DNA of 5,035 bases from assembly GCA_964512045.1 (NCBI GenBank), contig CAZEJK010000346.1:1-5035 (forward strand). Direction: 5' to 3'. Source of the stretch: CAZEJK01 sp964512045. Its GTDB lineage: Bacteria > Acidobacteriota > Thermoanaerobaculia > Thermoanaerobaculales > Sulfomarinibacteraceae. The translations under genes were made by a program, and so were the position numbers. Below the pieces are notes generated by a model, which saw only the letters and a list, made by a program, of their open reading frames with translations, had not been told where the DNA came from and searched no databases. Positions 1 to 5,035 of the stretch are shown here, piece after piece (the first letter of the stretch is position 1; every line of letters starts with the position of its first letter).

Positions 1-2
1 CC

Positions 3-2606
3 CTACCACCAGTTCGTCGGATCTCCCGTGCGCTGGTCGATGAGCGACACGAACGCCCACGAGCGGCCCGCCACGCCAGCTGACTCGTCGTCCAACGGCA
101 GCACCGTCAGACCGTACGTCCCCTCCGCCAGATCGCCAGGCTGGACCCCCAGCACATCGCCAAGCGGCCGCACCCAGTTCTCGAACGGCTGCAGCACGAG
201 CTCCGTGGACGCGGCAACATCACCGGCAGCGTCATGAAGCGTCACACGGTGCGTGATCGCATGCTCGCCATCGCCGTTGTACAAACCCAGGTTGATCCGA
301 AACCCCTGCGACACCTCGATCCCCGCGAAGTGCTGCACTGGCCACCCACCCATTGGGTACAACGGCAGCATCCCACCGTACGTCCCACCATCTTCGCGCG
401 TCGTGTACGTCCGCGAGAACGCCGCCATCCACGACCCGGCGACAACCTCGAGCGCACCCGCCACAGTCTCCCCGGCGCAAGCGTCGAAGCGCTGCGTCAC
501 ATCAGGAAACATCGACCGCGAGAAGTACTCCCTCTGCGCATCGTCCGCGCCCGTCGCCTCCATCCACGTGGCAAACCAGACGTCCAGATCGATCATCAGC
601 TCGCCCCAGAGAATCTCCTGGTGGATCTCCCCCGTCTCCTCCGCCGCACCGCCGCACGCATCGAGGTTCCGCGGGTGCAAGAACGCGTTATGGATCAAGT
701 GCTGGAGGTTGTAGTGCGTCCACGTGTCCCACGGCTGCCCGTACAGGTCGGTCCTCCACCACGTCCCATTCGCGCCCGGTCCGTGCATCACCGCTGGCAC
801 CGCATAGCGCGGCTCACGCTCCCGCTCCGCCGACTGGCTGTACAGCGAGTACGGCACGAACGTCGCGTCCCCAGTGCGGTTATCCACCATCGACAGCCAC
901 AGCGCGATCGGCCGGTCCGCATTCACCGACAGCTGCGACGGCCAGTGCTCCGTCAACGCTGGCGGAAACAGCGACTCCACATCCACCACCTCCACCGAGT
1001 GCGCCGGCACCGTCACATACTGTCGCTCGCCATCCGGCCGCAGCTCGATGATGCCGTAGATCCAGTCCATCCAACCCCAGCTCAGGTTGACCTCGATCGG
1101 CTCGTCACCATCGTTGACAAAGCCGACGTTGAACCGGTACCGGTGCGGATCGCGCCGGTCCAGGATCAAGTGCGCCTCGCGATGGTCTCCCCACCGGAAC
1201 CCGTCCGAGAAGCTGTCGTAGATCGAACGGTAACGCACGTGGTTGGAGTACCCCACTGTGTCCGGCACTGCCGGAACCGACTGCCCGTAGGTACCGCCGG
1301 TGGCGGGGTCCCTGGTAAACACTCGCGCTGATGCCACCAGGTTCGCGCCCCAGCGGTATGGCGATGTCACCACAACCGCCTCGTGACGCGTCCCGTCCCC
1401 GGACGCTCCACCCCCCAACCACGCCAGCGCGTCGTCGATCCGCACCGACCCATGCGCCGGCACCGTGACGCTACGCTCCTCACCCGGCGCCGTCACCCGC
1501 CGCAGACGGACCTCCACATCGTCCTCCGCCGGGTTGTACAGCCACACCGTGGTACGCCACTGCGTCCCGTTGCGACCCGGCGCCTCCGCCACAATCGGAA
1601 GAGTCTGGATCGAGGCGGGTGGAAGTTCTCTCACGGCGGCAAGGTTGAGCGGAACGCCCAGGCCATTGTGCACCCATTCAGCGTGGACTGCTCCAAAGCG
1701 TAGTGTTGGATCCATTGACTGAAATGTCCATCGATATGGGTAATCCCGAAACGACACTGCAAAGAACTGATCCCTTGTATGATGCCGTAGTAACTCCAAG
1801 AGTTCGCTGTCAGGATCCTCCGAGAACGGAAAGACTCCTATCTCGAGCGACTCGATATCAGAGATCGCCTGCTGCTCTATGCGGAGCCAATCAACAGCGC
1901 CTCTTCGTCCCCGGAGGATCGATCCGTCTGGTCCCAATGATACCAGTGCAAGGACATCCTCGGGCTCCTCGGGGCGGTACGCCGGAACATCACCGATGAG
2001 GCTCAGGCTCCAGTCGGAGAATCGATGGAACAGGAGAGCTCTCGAGTCGCCCCGGTGGGTCGGTTGCGCAAAGCCCGGCAGCTGGGTCGAGTCGCACCAC
2101 TTGGCCGGAGCATCCTTGACACACCAACCGAGGCCGAGAATCCCGGCCCCAAGGCCCAGCCGTCGTCCTTCCTCCTCCGACAGAACCGCCCCCTGTACGG
2201 CCCACCCTGCGTCGATCTCTCGAGCCTCGGCCGGCACGCGTCGGATCAGCTGCAACGTGGGAAGCCTCATCTCGTGGATCCCAGGCCAACCCTGGAAATA
2301 CAAGCGATCACCACTCATCGTCAAGCGACCACCCCCACCCGTTCCCGCGCCGGTCTCCGGCGGCGATGCACCCCAGTCGTCGGCGTTGTACATGAAGTTG
2401 CGGAGCCACTCGTACTCACGCGCACTGGGGTCGTACCGCCAGACTCCGGACGGGCACTCCTCCAATGGGCCGTTGATGAGGTGGCTGCGAAACACGTATA
2501 TGTCCTCCTGGAGCTCCTCCCACGAAGGAGGCTCAGGAAGCGCCCAGCTGGCGAAGCCAGTCACCACGAGGATCGCGACCGAAACGAAAGATCGAAGCTT
2601 GAGCAC
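3..2606 (-). CDS. Secreted multi-module beta-repeat protein of unknown function (867 aa)
   Basis: I do not recognise a named family for the whole protein. The start is GTG at 2606, chosen because GGGAGAG sits just upstream and the frame then gives a classic signal peptide (residues 1-22: basic MLKLR, hydrophobic FVSVAILVVTGFA, likely cleavage after SWA). The stop is TAG at 3-5, so the gene is complete. Residues 23-330 form a unique region with a Gly-rich linker (about 86-93) and a close cysteine pair, C162 and C171. Residues 333-867 hold four diverged modules sharing NGTxWRT, VTVPAH, GGTYG and RTGD signatures, with short alternating hydrophobic stretches suggesting beta-sandwich folds. No catalytic motif, C-terminal membrane anchor or obvious sorting signal is visible. 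Similar NGTxWRT modules occur, as I remember, in secreted Acidobacteriota proteins. It lies 81 nt downstream of an M4 peptidase gene and is probably co-expressed with it. A surface, adhesive or binding role is only inference. Confidence 0.9.
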   Translation of the reverse strand: MLKLRSFVSVAILVVTGFASWALPEPPSWEELQEDIYVFRSHLINGPLEECPSGVWRYDPSAREYEWLRNFMYNADDWGASPPETGAGTGGGGRLTMSGDRLYFQGWPGIHEMRLPTLQLIRRVPAEAREIDAGWAVQGAVLSEEEGRRLGLGAGILGLGWCVKDAPAKWCDSTQLPGFAQPTHRGDSRALLFHRFSDWSLSLIGDVPAYRPEEPEDVLALVSLGPDGSILRGRRGAVDWLRIEQQAISDIESLEIGVFPFSEDPDSELLELLRHHTRDQFFAVSFRDYPYRWTFQSMDPTLRFGAVHAEWVHNGLGVPLNLAAVRELPPASIQTLPIVAEAPGRNGTQWRTTVWLYNPAEDDVEVRLRRVTAPGEERSVTVPAHGSVRIDDALAWLGGGASGDGTRHEAVVVTSPYRWGANLVASARVFTRDPATGGTYGQSVPAVPDTVGYSNHVRYRSIYDSFSDGFRWGDHREAHLILDRRDPHRYRFNVGFVNDGDEPIEVNLSWGWMDWIYGIIELRPDGERQYVTVPAHSVEVVDVESLFPPALTEHWPSQLSVNADRPIALWLSMVDNRTGDATFVPYSLYSQSAEREREPRYAVPAVMHGPGANGTWWRTDLYGQPWDTWTHYNLQHLIHNAFLHPRNLDACGGAAEETGEIHQEILWGELMIDLDVWFATWMEATGADDAQREYFSRSMFPDVTQRFDACAGETVAGALEVVAGSWMAAFSRTYTTREDGGTYGGMLPLYPMGGWPVQHFAGIEVSQGFRINLGLYNGDGEHAITHRVTLHDAAGDVAASTELVLQPFENWVRPLGDVLGVQPGDLAEGTYGLTVLPLDDESAGVAGRSWAFVSLIDQRTGDPTNWW
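6..1610 (-). repeat. Four diverged protein-level modules (NGTxWRT / VPAH / GGTYG / RTGD)
   Basis: Within the repeat protein, module 1 (residues 333-447) reads APGRNGTQWRTTVWLYNP, later VTVPAHGSVRIDD and GGTYGQSVPAV. Module 2 (488-587) has RFNVGFVNDGDEPIEV, VTVPAHSVEVVDV and NRTGDATFVPY. Module 3 (600-750) has GPGANGTWWRTDLYG and GGTYGGMLPLY but carries about 80 unusual residues (628-710) where the other modules have core strands. Module 4 (754-867) has RINLGLYNGDGEHAI, GTYGLTVLPL and QRTGDPTNWW, the last being the C-terminus. The order is the same each time: a strand pair with Asn, a hydrophobic VxVP edge, an acidic Val-rich strand, then a closing Thr/Tyr/Gly strand. The modules are clear as motifs but too diverged to show as DNA repeats. 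Boundaries are approximate. Confidence 0.7.
2541..2606 (-). other. Sec signal peptide of the repeat protein
   Basis: Residues 1-22 have a short basic n-region (MLKLR), a hydrophobic core from about residue 7 to 18 and an A-S-W-A end, giving an Ala-x-Ala-type signal peptidase I site before LPEPPS. There is no lipobox cysteine. The mature protein should be exported across the inner membrane. The exact cleavage position is predicted by eye. Confidence 0.8.
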
Positions 2607-2610
2607 GTCT

Positions 2611-2617
2611 CTCTCCC
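2611..2617 (-). promoter_or_regulatory. Ribosome binding site of the repeat-protein gene
   Basis: The minus strand reads GGGAGAG here, with GGAG ending 6 nt before the GTG start at 2606. This supports the GTG codon as the true start, and the frame from it opens directly into a signal peptide. Confidence 0.75.
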
Positions 2618-2642
2618 AACAGGCTCGACAGATTGCTGAAGG

Positions 2643-2672
2643 CGATGGGGCCCGCCGCAGCAGGCCCCATCG
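2643..2672 (-). terminator. Intergenic 10-bp hairpin, terminator-like but without a U tract
   Basis: CGATGGGGCC at 2643-2652 pairs perfectly with GGCCCCATCG at 2663-2672 around a 10-nt loop. It starts 15 nt past the TGA stop of the peptidase gene and ends 36 nt before the next start codon. The bases following it on the minus strand (CCTTCAGCAATC) contain no run of T. It could be a weak or Rho-assisted terminator, an attenuator that lowers expression of the second gene, or an mRNA-stabilising stem. The stem is seen directly; its role is inferred. Confidence 0.5.
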
Positions 2673-2687
2673 AAGGCTCAGTACACG

Positions 2688-4751
2688 TCAGTCACACTCG
2701 CACGCCGCACACACATAGAGCCACGAGCCGCCCGGCACCACCAGGTCGTAGCCGATCGCTCGGAACGCGTCTACGGCGGCCGCCATCTCCGCGGGACCGC
2801 TCGTCGCGCTCCCGCAGGTGGGCGGCTGTGGGTTCTGACAGCCGTACGGCGGATCGCAGTCCAGGTACATGTGATTGGCGGCCGCATACGCCAGCCACGG
2901 CAGATCCTCCCACACCAGCGTCGAGCTCCCGTACGTCATAGCGCGATGCATGATCTTGCTCGCCTTGTCGAAGCCGAGGCCGGTCACGGCCAGGCCGCTG
3001 CACGGTGGATCCCAGGTCAACCCATTGCAGGCAGGGTTTTGACCGCCCTCGGCGAGGAGGCGGAACGCTACAGCAAGTCGGTTGCCATTTCTGTGAACCT
3101 CTCCGAGGTTCTCGCTGGCATGCCACGACCACCGCGACGGCTGATAGTCCTCGGCACTCCGGGAGTATGCTTCCGTACAACCCGTGTCGTTGCACCAGCC
3201 CCGGTCCTCCCCGAAGTGCCAGTCCACAGGGCGACCCGGGTCGAGCCACCCGCCGCTCAACGTGTCCGCGTAGTGCTCCGCCATGTGGCCGTAGACATCT
3301 GCAAAACCCTCGTTGATTTCGCCTGCTTCGTACTGCGTGCCTAGGGCAAGCTCGTCATCGACCACGCCGTGCCCCCACTCGTGCGCCACGATGTCCAGAG
3401 CGGCGCTCGGGCTCCGTAGGGCGTTCGCGTCCTGCTGACACAGCGCCACGCTGTACTCGGGCGAGTGGGTGTTCCACACACCCCGGTAGAACCTCGCCTG
3501 GTTCGCAGGACACAACGCTCGCACGGTGACCCGGGCAACGGTGCCACCCTCGCCGTTGAACCCGTAGCGGTCCAGGTGCTCGTGGAACATGTACATCGTC
3601 CGGTACGTGTTCATCATCGCATCGGCTGCAAGGTGCCCAGGAACACCGTCGTCCATGTAACCCAGCATCGGAAACTCGGAATCGGGATCTGGGTACTCCT
3701 TGTACTCCACGACGGCACTCTTGTTCGCCTGCAACGGAAGAACCTCGTAGGCCTCTTTCTGCCCAACAGTCGCCGGGCAGAGGTCTGCGGTCGTCCACCA
3801 GCCGAAGTAGACCTCGATCGGGGGAACATGCGTTGAAGGCTGGCCAACCGCGGCATCGCCGGGGAAGTGCGCCTCGTACGGATAGCTCAGGTACTTTGGA
3901 TTGCGGGTGCTGGTTGCGTACCAGTCGCACCCGCTCGAGCACGCCGCTTGCGGCAGCTCGGGGTACAGGCGCGCAGAGACAACGTTCGAGCTCTGAGGAG
4001 GACAGTCCTCCGGCGGTACCGTCACGTCGTGCAGGTCGGTTGACTCCACGGCGACGATCTCCGCTGTCGCGGCGTCCATGAGGATCGCAAACCCGTTGCC
4101 GCTTGCGTCCAGGGTCGGCACCTGCCACATATAGCGGAACGTCCGGCCATCGCCGGTGCTCACGAGCAGCAGCTCGCTGGTCTCCATCTGACGCTCAATC
4201 GCCTCGGGAGGCCACTCGGATCGGTCCGCTGCTACGAAGCCCTCCACCGTCGTCACCAGATCCTGAGCCATCGTGTAGGCGCTCGCACGATCGAGAATCG
4301 CCGGCGCCGACACACTGTCAACCGCCTCGAACTGCGCGCCATACAGGAAGATCAGGCGCCCCTCGGCATCGTAGTGGAGACCGATCTCTCCACCGACCAG
4401 CTCCACGCCGTCTGCATACTCTTCAGCCAACACCGTCACCAGCTCCGGCGCAGGCTGGAAGTACTGACGGTAGCGTACGTGACGGACACCATCAGTCTCT
4501 TCGGATGTACTGACGACCTTCCATGTTACCCGGTCCGAGGATGCATCCAATCGTGCGGTCGCCCCGGGATACTCAACACCCTCACCGATGAGCTCCGCGT
4601 TCAGAAGTTGAGAAATCGCACCCCCCCCGGCAGTCGTCATGAGACGCGCACCGGTGGTTGTGCGCGACCGGTCGACAGCGTCCGCCGTGGATCCGGCAAG
4701 GACAAGGCAGGACAGAACGCCGCAGCGCATCATTCCTTGTAAGCGTACCAT
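2688..4751 (-). CDS. Secreted thermolysin-family (M4) zinc metallopeptidase preproprotein (687 aa)
   Basis: An exported zinc endopeptidase. The ATG at 4751 is preferred over a longer TTG frame because AAGGAG lies 8 nt upstream and the signal peptide (residues 1-25, ending STADA) follows at once. Residues about 60-170 look like the FTP propeptide domain and about 200-245 like PepSY, which chaperones and inhibits the enzyme before cleavage. The catalytic region contains HEWGH (H457, E458, H461) and NEGFAD with the third zinc ligand E481; the 24-residue spacing from H457 to E481 equals thermolysin H142-E166. D453, D485, E492 and the DWHFGED motif (D510, E515) match thermolysin D138, D170, E177, D185 and E190, the residues for calcium and histidine orientation. 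H553 in GEVHRNGNR matches H231. GFDKASKIMHRAMTY is the usual M4 C-terminal helix. Odd points: 16 cysteines after the propeptide, a Cys-rich C-terminal tail, and Asn548 where thermolysin has Asp226. M36 fungalysin is less likely by ligand spacing. Confidence 0.95.
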   Translation of the reverse strand: MVRLQGMMRCGVLSCLVLAGSTADAVDRSRTTTGARLMTTAGGGAISQLLNAELIGEGVEYPGATARLDASSDRVTWKVVSTSEETDGVRHVRYRQYFQPAPELVTVLAEEYADGVELVGGEIGLHYDAEGRLIFLYGAQFEAVDSVSAPAILDRASAYTMAQDLVTTVEGFVAADRSEWPPEAIERQMETSELLLVSTGDGRTFRYMWQVPTLDASGNGFAILMDAATAEIVAVESTDLHDVTVPPEDCPPQSSNVVSARLYPELPQAACSSGCDWYATSTRNPKYLSYPYEAHFPGDAAVGQPSTHVPPIEVYFGWWTTADLCPATVGQKEAYEVLPLQANKSAVVEYKEYPDPDSEFPMLGYMDDGVPGHLAADAMMNTYRTMYMFHEHLDRYGFNGEGGTVARVTVRALCPANQARFYRGVWNTHSPEYSVALCQQDANALRSPSAALDIVAHEWGHGVVDDELALGTQYEAGEINEGFADVYGHMAEHYADTLSGGWLDPGRPVDWHFGEDRGWCNDTGCTEAYSRSAEDYQPSRWSWHASENLGEVHRNGNRLAVAFRLLAEGGQNPACNGLTWDPPCSGLAVTGLGFDKASKIMHRAMTYGSSTLVWEDLPWLAYAAANHMYLDCDPPYGCQNPQPPTCGSATSGPAEMAAAVDAFRAIGYDLVVPGGSWLYVCAACECD
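3309..3383 (-). other. Zinc-binding active-site segment of the M4 peptidase
   Basis: This segment encodes residues 457-481, from HEWGH to the Glu of GEINEGFAD. H457, H461 and E481 are the expected zinc ligands and E458 the general base. Position by position it aligns without gaps to thermolysin 142-166. The usual HE-x-TH of M4 is HEWGHG here, and the thermolysin Tyr157 position holds T472, with Y474 nearby. Confidence 0.9.
4621..4628. repeat. Eight-base C/G homopolymer in the peptidase reading frame
   Basis: Eight consecutive C on the plus strand (eight G in the coding strand) encode Gly42-Gly43-Gly44 just after the signal peptide. The frame is intact in this window. Gain or loss of one base would abolish the propeptide and enzyme. 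It could be a slippage site or simply a Gly-rich linker; by itself it does not prove phase variation. Confidence 0.6.
4677..4751 (-). other. Sec signal peptide of the M4 peptidase
   Basis: Residues 1-25 read MVRLQGMMR followed by a hydrophobic stretch (CGVLSCLVLAG) and STADA, an Ala-x-Ala-type cleavage site before VDRS. C15 in VLSC superficially resembles a lipobox, but the hydrophobic stretch before it is too short, so signal peptidase I processing is favoured. Confidence 0.75.
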
Positions 4752-4759
4752 GCTGAACA

Positions 4760-4765
4760 CTCCTT
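4760..4765 (-). promoter_or_regulatory. Ribosome binding site of the M4 peptidase gene
   Basis: AAGGAG on the minus strand, 8 nt before ATG at 4751, is close to the ideal Shine-Dalgarno sequence and spacing. It decides against the longer frame from TTG at 4871, whose extra 40 residues (Cys, Trp and charged residues) would bury the signal peptide. Confidence 0.85.
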
Positions 4766-4842
4766 CATAGCTTGTTTCTCGGCTGCAGGCCCACAGGCGA
4801 TCCGTGGTCACACAGGACACATTCCATGACCGGTCGTCCAAC

Positions 4843-4871
4843 ACAGTACTTTCAATATTCTTCGTAGTCAA
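4843..4871 (-). promoter_or_regulatory. Candidate sigma70-like promoter for the peptidase gene
   Basis: On the minus strand TTGACT (4866-4871; 5 of 6 to the -35 consensus) is followed after 17 nt by TACTGT (4843-4848; 3 of 6 to the -10 consensus). This would start transcription near 4836 and leave a 5' leader of about 85 nt. The adjoining AT-rich island upstream would fit an UP element. A second possibility is TATACT at 4901-4906, a better -10 hexamer but without a convincing -35 box. The choice between them is not settled. Confidence 0.35.
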
Positions 4872-4872
4872 G

Positions 4873-4921
4873 CAGCGCTAAACATTTAAATATGTTTTAT
4901 AGTATATCTATTTTCAGCGCT
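4873..4921. promoter_or_regulatory. AT-rich island with a short inverted repeat, bracketed by CAGCGCT copies
   Basis: The core 4880-4914 has 31 A/T of 35 bases in an otherwise GC-rich window. It contains AAACAT (4880-4885) and ATGTTT (4892-4897), a 6-bp inverted repeat around TTAAAT. CAGCGCT occurs at 4873-4879 and again at 4915-4921; since AGCGCT is itself palindromic the copies are both direct and inverted. It lies directly upstream of the promoter candidate and could bind a regulator, act as an UP element or melt easily. The repeats are seen; the function is inferred. Confidence 0.4.
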
Positions 4922-5035
4922 TCAGCTCAGCTGGGAAAGATCAAGCGCGGGTATCTGAGCCAGGGGCCCCGATAGCCGAAAGCTCGGTCGAGATGACAAG
5001 GGATTCCGAAACACGAAGGTACTGCAAGGCCCAGC
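4922..5035. other. Unassigned right edge, possibly the 3' end of an upstream gene
   Basis: All three minus frames are open from the window edge to stops at 4922-4924, 4927-4929 and 4941-4943. The frame ending at 4941 gives the most protein-like tail (WALQYLRVSESLVIS, then ending GSDTRA). Third-position GC does not separate the frames. One plus frame is also open with an ATG at 4993 but no good ribosome binding site. No tRNA or other RNA was recognised. Coding status and strand remain open. Confidence 0.2.

Noticed and set aside
234..1331. Long plus-strand open frame (365 codons)
   Set aside because: It is antisense to the repeat-protein gene and its product is an Arg/His/Pro-rich sequence typical of a GC-rich shadow frame. 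The opposite strand has a signal peptide, ribosome binding site and repeated motifs.
1879..2718. Long plus-strand open frame (279 codons) crossing the intergenic gap
   Set aside because: Ser/Arg/Pro-rich low-complexity product, overlaps both real genes and the hairpin, and has no supporting start context.
3309..3383. Assignment to the fungalysin family M36 because of HEWGHG
   Set aside because: The third ligand lies in NEGFAD 24 residues after the first His, as in M4, and the DWxxGED calcium motif and the M4 C-terminal helix motif are present.
4705..4751. Lipoprotein signal (VLSC at Cys15) in the peptidase
   Set aside because: The hydrophobic stretch before the Cys is too short and broken by charged and Cys residues; the STADA cleavage site explains the region better.
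4752..4871. N-terminal extension of the peptidase from a TTG at 4871
   Set aside because: The AAGGAG site and signal peptide fit the ATG at 4751. The extension contains the promoter candidate and would place 40 polar residues before the signal peptide.
4922..5035. Structured RNA at the right edge (small stem CCGA-AAGC-TCGG and GGGGCCCC)
   Set aside because: The stems are 4 bp long and no tRNA, riboswitch or other known RNA core could be assembled from them.

Overview
This is a bacterial window of high GC (estimated about 60%) that encodes two large secreted proteins on the minus strand, so transcription runs right to left. I see no RNA genes, insertion sequences, CRISPR array or phage genes. 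The organism cannot be named from the sequence. The NGTxWRT/VPAH/GGTYG modules in the downstream protein resemble secreted proteins I associate from memory with Acidobacteriota (Thermoanaerobaculia-like). Another high-GC, predatory or proteolytic soil or marine lineage such as Myxococcota remains possible.

Layout from right to left. 4922-5035 is unassigned: all three minus frames are open to the window edge, so it could be the 3' end of an upstream gene, but no frame stands out. 4873-4921 is an AT-rich island (31 of 35 core bases are A/T) bracketed by two CAGCGCT copies. A sigma70-like promoter candidate lies at 4843-4871. 2688-4751 encodes a 687-aa prepro metallopeptidase of the thermolysin family (M4), with signal peptide, FTP/PepSY-like propeptide, HEWGH zinc motif, NEGFAD third-ligand motif and conserved calcium-site residues. 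2607-2687 is an 81-nt gap holding a perfect 10-bp hairpin. 3-2606 encodes an 867-aa secreted protein of unknown function: a unique N-terminal region of about 300 residues followed by four diverged beta-type modules. Its stop codon lies almost at the left edge, so downstream genes are not visible.

The two genes are tandem, 81 nt apart, and both have good ribosome binding sites. They are probably co-expressed, with the hairpin either attenuating or stabilising the downstream message. A plausible reading is an exported protease next to a secreted or surface repeat protein, but a direct functional link is inference. No clearly novel system is evident. The points most worth a second look are the diverged catalytic surroundings and Cys-rich tail of the peptidase, an 8-G tract early in its reading frame, the module architecture and internal GC dip of the downstream protein, and the AT island.
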